In this document: positions 43,920 to 52,209 of the stretch, in pieces
How the letters are laid out: every line of letters begins with the position of its first letter
Position numbering within the stretch: position 1 is the first letter of the stretch
Assembly: GCA_046349435.1 (NCBI GenBank)
Contig: JAXMCI010000048.1
Coordinates: 1-54,252, forward strand
Source of the DNA: JAXMCI01 sp046349435
GTDB taxonomy: Bacteria; Pseudomonadota; Alphaproteobacteria; Dongiales; Dongiaceae
Direction: 5' to 3'
DNA: 54,252 nucleotides
Program-made: the position numbers and the translations under genes
Notes under the pieces: generated by a model
Database searches by the model: none
Told to the model about the DNA's origin: nothing
The model's input: the letters and a program-made list of their open reading frames with translations, nothing else

Positions 43920-44149
43920 CGGCGGGCCCTCAGCCGGCGCGCCGGCGGCCGGGCGCCGGCCCGCGCGCTGCCGACCAGGATGGCCGCCAGCCCGAGGAAG
44001 AGCAGCAGGCCGCGCAGCCCCGCCGCCGGCCCCAGCAGCGGACCGAGCAGCCAGATCGCGGCCAGCCAGAGGAGCGCCAGCAGCGCCAGGCTGCCGTCGT
44101 CGACGAACAGCGCGACCAGCTCGCGCAGGACGGTCAGGAGCCAGCGCAT
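43859..44149 (-). CDS. Small membrane protein, function unknown
   Basis: A 96-residue protein with two hydrophobic helices (LALLALLWLAAIWLLGPLLG and LRGLLLFLGLAAILVGSARA) and a basic, Ser/Arg-rich tail. The tail overlaps the start of crcB by 61 bp, which is longer than typical coupling; the tail may not be conserved. The ATG at 44149 lies 7 bp after the stop of the COG4280-type gene. I recognise no family. Conserved co-location with CrcB would have to be checked before giving it a role in ion export. Confidence 0.65.
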   Translation of the reverse strand: MRWLLTVLRELVALFVDDGSLALLALLWLAAIWLLGPLLGPAAGLRGLLLFLGLAAILVGSARAGARPPARRLRARRCRPSSSPSAARSAASRATG

Positions 44150-44156
44150 CGCCGCC

Positions 44157-44915
44157 TCACCCGGCCCGCGGCGACGCCGCCGGCATCGCCCGGCAGAGCC
44201 GCACCGCCAGCAGGCCGGCGAGCAGGAAGCCCGCGACCAGTGCCAGGATCGACCAGTCGGCGCCCGGCCACTCGATGCCGGCGCCCTCGCCGAACCAGAA
44301 GCTGCCGAACCCGGCGAGCAGCACGCCGACGCCGAACTTCAGGCTGTTCTCGGGGACGCGCGCCAGCGGCCGGTGCAGCGCCAGCCCGAGCAGCACGACC
44401 AGCAGCAGCGCCGCGCCGGCCCCGACGCTCGCCGGCAGCAGCAGGCCGCCCGCCGCGCCCAGCGCGATGACGATGAACACCACCTCGATCCCCTCCAGCA
44501 TGACGATCTTGAAGGCGGTCGCCACCGCCACCCCGTCCCACGCGCGCCGGCCGCCGCCGGCCCGCGCCCGGCGCAGCTGGTCGGTCTCGCCGCGGAAGGC
44601 CGCCGCCTCGTCGTGCAGCGGCAGCACGCCGGCGGCCCGCAGCACCGCCTTGCGCAGCCAGCGCAGCCCGAACAGCAGCAGCAGCGCGCCGACCCCGAGC
44701 TGCACCGCCGCCAGCGGCAGCCGGGTCAGCGCCGGCCCGAGCAGCAGCACGATCGCCGCCAGCAGCGCCAGCGCCAGCCCGGTGCCGCCGAGCGCCCCGC
44801 GCCAGCCCCGCACCACGCCGACCGCCAGCACCACGGTCAGCGCCTCGACGAACTCGACCAGCGAGGCCGCGAACGACGCCAGTATCGTCGGTCCCGCCTG
44901 CGTCCAGCCCACCAT
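44157..44915 (-). CDS. COG4280-type polytopic membrane protein
   Basis: A 252-residue protein with about seven hydrophobic helices and two related acidic motifs: FAASLVEFVEALTVVLAVG near the N-terminus and MLEGIEVVFIVIALGAAGG in the middle. Such duplicated E-x-x-E motifs in facing helices suggest cation transport, as in the GDT1/UPF0016 and LysE-like groups; the group I know as COG4280 is uncharacterised. The ATG at 44915 is chosen because GGAGG (44924-44928) precedes it by 8 nt; GTG codons just upstream overlap that sequence. It is the first gene of the operon that contains crcB and a universal stress protein. Confidence 0.75.
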   Translation of the reverse strand: MVGWTQAGPTILASFAASLVEFVEALTVVLAVGVVRGWRGALGGTGLALALLAAIVLLLGPALTRLPLAAVQLGVGALLLLFGLRWLRKAVLRAAGVLPLHDEAAAFRGETDQLRRARAGGGRRAWDGVAVATAFKIVMLEGIEVVFIVIALGAAGGLLLPASVGAGAALLLVVLLGLALHRPLARVPENSLKFGVGVLLAGFGSFWFGEGAGIEWPGADWSILALVAGFLLAGLLAVRLCRAMPAASPRAG

Positions 44916-45116
44916 GCGCACCACCTCCGCACCATCCCGGATGGCAATCTAGCCGAGCCGGCGACGCCCGTCAGGTGTGCGGCGATGGCGTGCCGGTCCT
45001 GACAGCTCCGCCGTAGCTGCGACGCACAGCCCATGGTAGCATCGCGTTCAGGCGGTACTAGCGCGGGACAGCCATGGGACCTTGGCGATGCGCGGCGCCG
45101 ATCGCGCGCTCATCGA

Positions 45117-45435
45117 ACCTCGTCCTGAGTTCATACCGGCGAAGGCGCCGACCCGCCATGAATGAAACGGCGCAGCGCAAGCCGCCAGCCCGCCAAGGCG
45201 GTCTCATTTTCTTGTTAGACGAGGGGCACGCGGGGCGTGCACCACGATCGCTGAAAGTAGACGCGCAGCGGCGCCCAGCGCCCCTCCCCCCTTGCGGGGG
45301 AGGGCTGGGGTGGGGGGTGCCGCCCGCACGGCGCCTGGGTCCACCCCCACCCTAGCCCTCCCCCGCAAGGGGGAGGGAATCACAGCGCGACCCTCGACTT
45401 TCATAGCAGCCTGTCGAAGGGCGAGGTCGGCACGG
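45117..45435 (+). repeat. Dispersed repeat, copy 3, split by a ~270-bp segment
   Basis: The left half AACCTCGTCCTGAG (45117-45130) and the right half, from 45411 through GTCGAAGGGCGAGGTCGGCA to 45435, together reconstitute the 40-bp unit seen intact at 21556-21595. The segment between is bounded by TTCATA on both sides, as a target-site duplication would be. Confidence 0.65.
45282..45377. repeat. C-rich inverted repeat pair
   Basis: Arm 45282-45317 (contains CTTGCGGGGGAGGGCTGGGG) and arm 45341-45377 are near-perfect reverse complements over about 36 bp (one mismatch, one indel). Each arm also folds on its own around TTGCGGGGG. This class of intergenic palindrome is common in GC-rich proteobacteria. 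Confidence 0.85.
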
Positions 45436-45473
45436 CCGGGCCGCCATCGTGTCCTGGTTTTGCGCGGAACTCG

Positions 45474-46415
45474 TCACGCCGGATAGGTCAGCGCCCCCCG
45501 CGCCCGGCGCTCGCCGGGCAGCATGGCGTGGTAGACGGTTTCGTGCAGCGGGGTCGGCACGCCGGCGGCGCGGCCGAGGCGGACCACCGCGCCGCTCCAG
45601 GCCTCGAGCTCGGAGGGGCGGCCCTCGGCGAGGTCGCGCTGCAGCGAGGTGGTCGAGGCCGGCGCCAGCCGGTCGAGCATGGCGAGCGCGCTCGCCACCG
45701 CGTCTGCCGGCAGCGCCACGCCGCGGGCGCGGCCGACGGCCAGCGCCTCGGCGGCGCAGCGCTCGAGCAGGGATCGGCTCTCCGGCAGCGCGCGCAGCAC
45801 GCCGATCGGCGCCCGGGCCAGTGCGCCGATCGCGCCGAAGGTTGTCACCAGCAGGAACTTCTCCCAGACCGCCACCGCGATGTCGGGCGGGATCTCGGCG
45901 CCGAGCCCGGCGCGCAGCAGGGTGTCGCGCAGCCGCGCCGTGCGCGCGCTCGCCCGGTTGTCGCGCTCGCCGACGAGGATCGCGTTGAACGGGCCGATGT
46001 TGCGGATCCGGCCGGGCGCGGTGACCCAGCTGAAGGTGCGGCAGAGCCCGCCCAGCACCGGCCCGGATCCCAGCACCGCCGCCAGCTCGTCGGCCGCCTC
46101 GACCCCATTCTGCAGCGGCACGACCACGGTGCCCGGCCCGAGCAGCGGGGTCATCGCCGCGGCGGCCTCGCGCACCTGCCAGGCCTTGACCCCGAGCAGC
46201 ACCACGTCGACCGGCCCGACCTCCGCCGGCCGGTCGGTGGCCCGGGCCGGCGCCACCGCCAGCTCGCCCTCCGGCGTGTCGAGGACGAGCCCGTCGCGGC
46301 GGATCGCCTCCAGATGCGCGCCGCGTGCGATGAAGGCGACCTCCTCGCCGGCGAGCGCCAGCCGCGCCCCGAAATAGCCGCCGGCCCCGCCGGTGCCGAA
46401 CACCGCAATGCGCAT
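45474..46415 (-). CDS. 2-dehydropantoate 2-reductase (ketopantoate reductase) family protein
   Basis: A 313-residue oxidoreductase. The NADPH-binding motif is GTGGAGGYFG (residues 7-16). K77 (LLGVKAWQ), N103 (PLQNGVE) and the catalytic K186 (VWEKFLLVTTFGAIGAL) match the PanE/ApbA family, as does the C-terminal SLQRDLAEGRPSELEAWSG. PanE makes pantoate for coenzyme A, but many genomes have several paralogues with other 2-keto substrates, so I do not give the symbol panE. GGAGG at 46421-46425 lies 5 nt before the ATG at 46415; an ATG at 46419 is in another frame. It is divergent from the RocB-like gene, with 141 bp between starts. Confidence 0.9.
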   Translation of the reverse strand: MRIAVFGTGGAGGYFGARLALAGEEVAFIARGAHLEAIRRDGLVLDTPEGELAVAPARATDRPAEVGPVDVVLLGVKAWQVREAAAAMTPLLGPGTVVVPLQNGVEAADELAAVLGSGPVLGGLCRTFSWVTAPGRIRNIGPFNAILVGERDNRASARTARLRDTLLRAGLGAEIPPDIAVAVWEKFLLVTTFGAIGALARAPIGVLRALPESRSLLERCAAEALAVGRARGVALPADAVASALAMLDRLAPASTTSLQRDLAEGRPSELEAWSGAVVRLGRAAGVPTPLHETVYHAMLPGERRARGALTYPA

Positions 46416-46556
46416 CCATTCCTCCCGACGGCGCAGCCTGCCGGCATCGCGCCCGCGCCGCAAGGGCCCGGCCGTCGGAGGTCCGTCGGAGGTTGACAGC
46501 GATCCCCGGCGTGCGAAAACGGGCGCCCCCGCAGCAGCGCGCGCCAGGAGAGCCGA

Positions 46557-48197
46557 ATGATCGACCAGGAGCTGGCGCGCCGCGCCCGGGACGTCACCTT
46601 CACGCTGGTCGGCTGGCCGAGCGTCACCGGCAGCGAGAGCGAGGCCAGCTTCGCCCGCTCGCTGCACGCGCTGCTCGCCGGCCATCCCTATTTCCAGGCC
46701 CATCCCGACCACCTCGTGCTGCAGCCGATTCCCGACGACCCGTTCGGCCGCGCCAACGTGCTGGCGCTGGTCCGCGGCAGCGGCCGGCGCACGGTGGCGC
46801 TGTCCGGCCATTTCGACGTCGTGCCGGTCGACGACTATGGCGAGCTGGCGCCGCTCGCCTGGCACCCCGAGGAACTGCGCGACAGGCTGATCGAGCGCCT
46901 CGCGGCGAGCGGCCGCGACCCGCTGGCGCTGGCCGACCTGAAGTCCGGCGAGTTCCTGCCCGGGCGCGGCATCCTCGACATGAAGTCGGGGGTGGCCGCC
47001 GGCATCGCCGCGCTGGAGGCCTTCGCGGCCGAGCCCGGCCGGCAGGGCAACCTGCTGCTGCTGGCGACGCCCGACGAGGAGGACCGCTCGGTCGGGATGC
47101 GCGCGCTGGCCCAGTCGCTGCCCGCCTTCGCCGCCGCGCACGGGCTCGACATCGCGCTCGGCGTCAATCTCGACGCCATCAACGACAGGGGCGACGGCCG
47201 GCTCGGCCAGGTGGTCGCCCAGGGCGTCATCGGCAAGCTGCTGCTGAGCGCGCTGGTGGTCGGCGTCGATTCCCATGCCTGCTACCCGCTCGACGGCGTC
47301 AACGGCGCCTACCTGGCGGCCGAGCTGGTCGCCGAGCTGGAGATGGCGCCGGAGCTGGCCGAGGAGGCGGGCGCGGAGCTGGCGGCGCCGCCCACCGTGC
47401 TCGGCGCCCGCGACCTCAAGGCCGGCTACAACGTCACCACGCCGAGCCGGGTCTGGCTGTTCTGGAACGTGCTCACCCACCGCCGCTCCGCCGCCGAGGT
47501 GATGCAGGTCGCCACCGCGCTCGCCCACCGCGCCGCGGCGCGCGCCCGCGAGCGGATGGCCGAGCGCAGCCGGCGGCTGCACAACCCGCCGGCCCTGGCG
47601 CCGGCCTGGTCGCGGATCGCCGTGCTGCCCTACAGCGCGGTGCACGCCGCGGCCGACGCCGCCGACCCGAGCTTCGCCGCGCGCTTCGCGGCGGCTGCGG
47701 CCGCGCTCGCCGCCGGCACGCTCGACTATCCCACCCGCTCGCGCCAGCTGGCCGAGCTCGCCTGGGCCGCCTCGGGCCTCGAGGGGCCGGCCATCGTGCT
47801 GTGCTTCGGCTCGATGCCCTATCCGGCGATGTCGCTCGGCGAGGGCGAGGCGAACCGCGGCCTGCGCGAGGTGCTGGCGCGGGTCGCCGCCGAGGCGGCC
47901 CGCGCCTGCAACACGCCGATCACGCCGATCCGCTACTTCCCGGCGATCGCCGACATGAGCTTCCTCGGGCCGGTCGATGCCGGCGACCTGCAGGTGGTCG
48001 CCGGAGAGACGCCGATCTGGGGCTCCAGCATCCGGTGGGACCTGTCGGGCTCGCCCAGCCCCGGCTTTCCCGTGATCAATGTCGGCCCCTGGGGCCGCGA
48101 CTACCATCACTGGCTGGAGCGGGTGCATGTCCGCTACGCCTTCGAGGTCCTGCCGCTGCTGGTTCGCGACCTCTGCCGCGCGGTGCTGGCCGGCTGA
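46557..48197 (+). CDS. M20 family metallo-hydrolase, RocB-like
   Basis: A 546-residue enzyme. M20 metal-site motifs are present: SGHFDVV (H85, D87), GRGILDMKSG (D141, bridging), TPDEEDRS (E174/E175 as base and ligand) and a late GPWGRDYHHWLERV (His ligand). The length and motifs match RocB-type proteins of arginine utilisation in Bacillus, whose exact reaction is not well defined. It probably hydrolyses an amide or peptide bond in the cytoplasm. AGGAGAG precedes the ATG at 46557. A TTGACA hexamer at 46493-46498 may be part of its promoter. The next gene begins 192 bp later with no clear link. Confidence 0.9.
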   Translation: MIDQELARRARDVTFTLVGWPSVTGSESEASFARSLHALLAGHPYFQAHPDHLVLQPIPDDPFGRANVLALVRGSGRRTVALSGHFDVVPVDDYGELAPLAWHPEELRDRLIERLAASGRDPLALADLKSGEFLPGRGILDMKSGVAAGIAALEAFAAEPGRQGNLLLLATPDEEDRSVGMRALAQSLPAFAAAHGLDIALGVNLDAINDRGDGRLGQVVAQGVIGKLLLSALVVGVDSHACYPLDGVNGAYLAAELVAELEMAPELAEEAGAELAAPPTVLGARDLKAGYNVTTPSRVWLFWNVLTHRRSAAEVMQVATALAHRAAARARERMAERSRRLHNPPALAPAWSRIAVLPYSAVHAAADAADPSFAARFAAAAAALAAGTLDYPTRSRQLAELAWAASGLEGPAIVLCFGSMPYPAMSLGEGEANRGLREVLARVAAEAARACNTPITPIRYFPAIADMSFLGPVDAGDLQVVAGETPIWGSSIRWDLSGSPSPGFPVINVGPWGRDYHHWLERVHVRYAFEVLPLLVRDLCRAVLAG

Positions 48198-48389
48198 GCG
48201 GCGCCTGACCGCCTTCTGGGTGGCCCGGGAGCGCGACTGGTGCATCACGGCGCGCTCGACCTATCCGGCGGAGCCGCGGCACGATCCCGAGCTCCTGTCC
48301 GCCGTCACCTTCCCCGGCCCTCTCCTCGTCGCGCCTTCCGGCGGGCCGGTTTGGCGCTATCATCCGGTCCGCCGGAACGAGGAGGCCCC

Positions 48390-49727
48390 ATGGCCGAGCT
48401 TGCCGAGACCTTCGACCGCTTGGCCGCCGACGCGGCGGCGCGCTGCACGCAGTGCGGACGCTGCGTCGAGGTCTGCCCGACCGCGGCCGAGGCGGGGATC
48501 GACCGCGGCGAGCCGGCACGGCTGGTGCGCGGCCTCGTCGAGCTGGCGCGCAGCGGCACCACGGCCGAGCCGGACGCCTCGCGCTGGGTCGCCGGCTGCG
48601 ACGCCAGCGGCCAGTGCTCGGCGGCGTGCCCCGAGGGCATCAACGTGCGGCAGTGGGTGGCGATCGCCGGGGTGCGCGCCCGCGCCGCGTCCCGGCCCGA
48701 GGCCGACCGTCAGGCCGCGGCGGCGCAGCGCTTCCGCGCCATGTCGCACGCGGTGCGGCTGCTCGCCAGCATGCAGATGCCGTCCGAGGCGCTGGCCCGC
48801 ATCCTGGCGCCGGTCGAGCGCCGCCAGGCCGAGCTGCTCTTCTACACCGGCTGCAACGTGCTCCGGACCTCGCACATCGTCTTCAACGTGATGGACATCC
48901 TGGAGGCGCTGGGCGTCGATTTCGACGTCGTCGGCGGGCCCTCCCATTGCTGCGGCGTCTACCAGTTCATGGAGGGCGACCTCGCGACCTACGACAAGGT
49001 CGGCGGCCGCACCTTCGAGCGCTTCGGCCGCTCCGGCGCGCGCGAGGTGCTGACCTGGTGCCCGACCTGCACCAAGAACTTCGGCGAGATCGAGCGCGAC
49101 CGTGCGGCGCCCGGCTTCGGCTTCGACCATGTCAGCGTCTTCCTCGCCGCCCGCCTGGAGCAGCTCAGGGCGCGCTTCGTCGACCAGCCGCCGCGCACCG
49201 CGGTGATCCACGAGCACCAGGGCATCGCCGGGGCGCGCGAGAGCGTGCGCGCCCTGCTCGCCGCGGTGCCCAACCTGACCGTGCTCGAGCTGCCGCAGGA
49301 CAGCGGCTTCTCCTACACCTGCGGCGGTCCGGCCGCCGCCTATGAGGAGCGCCAGAAGGCGATCCACCGCACCATGGCCGAAGGTGCCAGCGCGCTCGGC
49401 GCCGACCTGCTGGTGACCACCTACCATTCCTGCCACCGGGCGCTGGCCGGCGCCGAGGCGCACTACCCCTTCCGCGTCGTCAACTTCACCGACGTGCTGG
49501 CCGAGGCGCTCGGCCGCGGCGGCCGCACCGACTTCTTCAAGCTCTACAAGACCGGCGGCGAGATGGAGGAGGCGGTCGCCGCGGCCCGCCGCTATCTCGA
49601 GGGCGCCGGCATCGCGGTCAGCGCCGAGAGCATCGCGGCGCTCTCCGCCGAGATGTTCGCCGAGACCGGGATCGCCGGCGAGTCCGCCCCGTTCCGCGAT
49701 GCCTTCGCGGGCCTCGCGCAGGCCTGA
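48390..49727 (+). CDS. (Fe-S)-binding CCG-domain oxidoreductase (HdrC/GlpC-like)
   Basis: A 445-residue cytosolic protein. The first ferredoxin motif is canonical: C19, C22, C25, C29 (CTQCGRCVEVCP). In the second (GCDASGQCSAACP: C70, C76, C80) the position of the second Cys is S73, so the cluster there may be [3Fe-4S] or Ser-ligated. A first CCG domain follows (SHCCGVYQF and WCPTC). The second is degenerate (YTCGGP; TYHSCHRAL; HEH in place of the first Cys). Proteins of this type pass electrons between Fe-S partners, as in heterodisulfide reductase and lactate/glycerol-3-phosphate dehydrogenases. GAGGAGG precedes the ATG. The Tor-type sensor kinase starts 16 bp downstream, so the two are likely co-transcribed. 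Confidence 0.88.
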   Translation: MAELAETFDRLAADAAARCTQCGRCVEVCPTAAEAGIDRGEPARLVRGLVELARSGTTAEPDASRWVAGCDASGQCSAACPEGINVRQWVAIAGVRARAASRPEADRQAAAAQRFRAMSHAVRLLASMQMPSEALARILAPVERRQAELLFYTGCNVLRTSHIVFNVMDILEALGVDFDVVGGPSHCCGVYQFMEGDLATYDKVGGRTFERFGRSGAREVLTWCPTCTKNFGEIERDRAAPGFGFDHVSVFLAARLEQLRARFVDQPPRTAVIHEHQGIAGARESVRALLAAVPNLTVLELPQDSGFSYTCGGPAAAYEERQKAIHRTMAEGASALGADLLVTTYHSCHRALAGAEAHYPFRVVNFTDVLAEALGRGGRTDFFKLYKTGGEMEEAVAAARRYLEGAGIAVSAESIAALSAEMFAETGIAGESAPFRDAFAGLAQA

Positions 49728-49743
49728 GCCGCGGCAGGCGACG

Positions 49744-52209
49744 ATGACCAAGGGGCCCCTCCCCGCAGCCGCTACGGCGACGGCGCCCGAGTGCCCGTTC
49801 CATGCAGCCGACCCCGCAGCGATCGGCGATCGTGCGGCGGCGAGCGTGCCGGCCACGGCCGGCCGCCAGATCCAGCTCCACCGCCTGATCGCCGACGGCG
49901 AGGCCTGGCTCACCGGCCGCATCCTCGCCTATGCCCGCGAGCGCGGCTACATGCCGTACACCTCGACCCTGGAGGAGGCCTGGATCGCCTCGATCCGAGG
50001 GCTGTCTGCGACCTTCCTCGAGGCGCTGGCCGAGGGCAGCGCGGGTGCCGTGGTGCTCGCCGAGGCGGCCTTCGCGCGCGACCCGGTGGCGCGCTACGGC
50101 ATCGAGGCGGCGCGCCGCCATCGGACCCGCGGCATCACGCTCGGCCTCTTCCTGGCGCTCATCAAGGGCTATCGCCAGGCCTATCGCGACCTCATCGCCG
50201 AGGCGCGGCTGCCCGATCCCGACGGCAGCGAATGCCTGGCCATCGTCGACGGCCTCTTCGACCGGATCGAGATCGGCCTCTGCGAGGAGTGGGCGAGCCA
50301 GCCGGAGAACGAGGCCCTGGAGCAGCTCCGCCAGCAGAACCGCCGGATGACCAACGAGAAGAACAAGTACCTGACGATCTTCGAGAGCCTCCGCGACCCC
50401 GTGCTGCTGGTCGGCGACAACGGGCAGATCGAGAACATGAACCATGCCGCCGCCACTACCTTCGTCGGGCCGGCGGCGCCGGGCGCGGTCTATTATGGCG
50501 GCCACCCGATGACGCTGGCGCAGGTGCTCGGCACGGGCCGGCCGGAGGATGGCGAATGCCGGCTCGCCACCCTCGCCGGTCCGCGCTGGTTCGACCTGCG
50601 CACCCAGCCGATGCTCGACGTCAGCCGCAAGTTCCTCGGCACGGTGGTGATCCTGGTCGACGTCACCGAGCACAGGGCGGCGCGCGAGCAGGCCGAGCAG
50701 GCCGACCGCGCCAAGTCGATCTTCCTCGCCACGATGAGCCACGAGATCCGCACGCCGATCCACGGCATCCTCGGGCTGGCGGAGCTGCTGCGCCGCGACG
50801 ACCTGCCGAGCGGCTGCCGCGAGCAGGTCGAGGCGATCGTCCGCTCGGGCCGGCTGCTCGCCGCGGTGGTCGCCGACATCCTCGACTACTCGAAGATCGA
50901 GGCCGGCCAGCTCGAGATCGAGGAGGACGAGGTCGACGTCGCCGCCGTGGCGGCCGAGGTCGGCGACGTGCTGCGCCCGCAGCTCGCCGTCAAGCCGGCC
51001 ATCGCGCTGCGGATCGAGGTGCCGCCGCTGCCGCGGCTGGTCGGCGACGCCGGCAAGCTGCGCCAGATCCTGCTCAATCTGGTCGGCAACGCCGTCAAGT
51101 TCACCGAGCGCGGCACGGTGCGGCTGGCCGTCGAAGCGGCCGCCGCCGAGCCCGGACGGCGCCGGCTGCGCTTCCACGTCGAGGACACCGGCATCGGCAT
51201 CGCCGAGGCGGACCTCGCCGAGATCTTCGAGCCGTTCGGCCAGCCCGACCGCGCGGTGGCGCGGCGCTATGGCGGCAGCGGCCTCGGCCTCGCCATCTGC
51301 CGGCGCCTGGTCGAGCGGCTGGGCGGCACCATCGCGGTCGCGAGCCGGCCCGGCGCGGGCAGCCGCTTCACCGTCACGCTGCCGTTCGCCGAAGCCGGGG
51401 CCAAGCCGGCGGCGGCCCCGCGGCCGGCGGCGCGCCCCGGCGGCACGCCGCTGCGGGTGCTGGTGGTCGAGGACAACGAGGTGAGCGCGTGGGTCGCCGC
51501 CGGCCTGCTGGAGCGCGACGGGCACCGCGCCACGGTGGTGGAGACCGGCGCGGCGGCGCTGGAGCGGCTGGCGGCGGACGGCTTCGACCTGGTGCTGATG
51601 GACCTCCGCCTGCCGGACATCGGCGGGCTGGAGGCGGCGCGGCGGATCCGCGCCCTGCCCGATCCCCGGCGCGCCGCCGTGCCCATCATCGGCGCCTCGG
51701 CCCACGTGCTGCGGCGCGACATCGAGGACTGCCTCGCCGCCGGGATGAGCGACTTCCTGGCCAAGCCCTTCAGCCCGGAGCGGCTCGCCGCCGCCATTCG
51801 CCGGGTCACCGGAGCGGTCGGCCGGCCGGCGCCCGCCGCGGCGGGCGAGCCGGTCGACCGCGGCGTGCTCGCCGGCCACGCCGCGGCGCTCGGCCCGGCG
51901 GCGGCGGCGCGCATCGTCGCATCCTTCAAGGCTGCCGCCGTCGCCGAGGCCGGGCGGCTGGAGGCGGCGGCGGCGGCCGGCGACGCCGCGCTGATCGCCG
52001 AGGTCGCGCACCGGCTGCGCGGCGCGGCGCTCCATGTCGGCCTCGCCGCGCTCTCCGCGCGGGCGGCAGGGCTGGAGCGGGCGGCCCGCGCAAAGGCCAC
52101 CGGGCTGGCGGTGCCGGCGCTGGCGCTGGCCGCCGCCTGCCGGGACGCCGAGGCCGCCCTCGACCGCGCCTGGGCAGCCCTGCCCGAGGCTCAGCCGGTA
52201 AAGACGTAG
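49744..52209 (+). CDS. Soluble hybrid sensor histidine kinase (TorS/DorS-like)
   Basis: An 821-residue kinase with no transmembrane helix. Order: an all-helical sensory region (about 40-195, with YARERGYMPYTSTLEEAW and HRTRGITLGLFLALIKGYRQ), a short coiled coil, a PAS domain (216-320), HisKA with H333 (MSHEIRTP), HATPase (NAVKF; DTGIGI; GGSGLGLAI), a receiver with D620 (VLMDLRLPD) and an Hpt domain with H756 (VAHRLRGAALH). This His-Asp-His phosphorelay layout is that of TorS/ArcB. It would phosphorylate the convergent OmpR-type regulator next door. The start MTKGP lacks a strong Shine-Dalgarno. The 3' end overlaps that regulator by 19 bp. Loss of the periplasmic TorT-sensing domain implies a cytoplasmic input. 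Confidence 0.9.
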   Translation: MTKGPLPAAATATAPECPFHAADPAAIGDRAAASVPATAGRQIQLHRLIADGEAWLTGRILAYARERGYMPYTSTLEEAWIASIRGLSATFLEALAEGSAGAVVLAEAAFARDPVARYGIEAARRHRTRGITLGLFLALIKGYRQAYRDLIAEARLPDPDGSECLAIVDGLFDRIEIGLCEEWASQPENEALEQLRQQNRRMTNEKNKYLTIFESLRDPVLLVGDNGQIENMNHAAATTFVGPAAPGAVYYGGHPMTLAQVLGTGRPEDGECRLATLAGPRWFDLRTQPMLDVSRKFLGTVVILVDVTEHRAAREQAEQADRAKSIFLATMSHEIRTPIHGILGLAELLRRDDLPSGCREQVEAIVRSGRLLAAVVADILDYSKIEAGQLEIEEDEVDVAAVAAEVGDVLRPQLAVKPAIALRIEVPPLPRLVGDAGKLRQILLNLVGNAVKFTERGTVRLAVEAAAAEPGRRRLRFHVEDTGIGIAEADLAEIFEPFGQPDRAVARRYGGSGLGLAICRRLVERLGGTIAVASRPGAGSRFTVTLPFAEAGAKPAAAPRPAARPGGTPLRVLVVEDNEVSAWVAAGLLERDGHRATVVETGAAALERLAADGFDLVLMDLRLPDIGGLEAARRIRALPDPRRAAVPIIGASAHVLRRDIEDCLAAGMSDFLAKPFSPERLAAAIRRVTGAVGRPAPAAAGEPVDRGVLAGHAAALGPAAAARIVASFKAAAVAEAGRLEAAAAAGDAALIAEVAHRLRGAALHVGLAALSARAAGLERAARAKATGLAVPALALAAACRDAEAALDRAWAALPEAQPVKT

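Larger units (their letters stand above)
44916..45473. other. Gene-free region made largely of nested repeats
   Basis: I find no convincing gene in 558 bp. The region contains the split dispersed repeat (45117-45130 and 45411-45435), a pair of C-rich inverted arms (45282-45317 and 45341-45377) and a 6-bp direct repeat, TTCATA, at 45130-45135 and 45400-45405. A short frame encoding MNETAQRKPPARQGGLIF starts at 45158 but runs into the repeat arms and is unlikely to be a real gene. Confidence 0.65.

Noticed and set aside
44940..45060. Possible fluoride riboswitch upstream of the crcB operon (a GGCGATGG-like string is present)
   Set aside because: The string is on the plus strand, the wrong one for the operon, and the CTGATGG/CTCCTAC-type conserved parts and pseudoknot are missing.
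45074..45355. Open frame of 93 codons in the repeat island
   Set aside because: Its translation is Pro/Arg-rich and its second half is made of the C-rich repeat arm; no Shine-Dalgarno or family resemblance.
46557..48197. DapE or ArgE deacylase assignment
   Set aside because: The 546-residue length and the extended segments match RocB-type M20 proteins; DapE and ArgE are about 380 residues.
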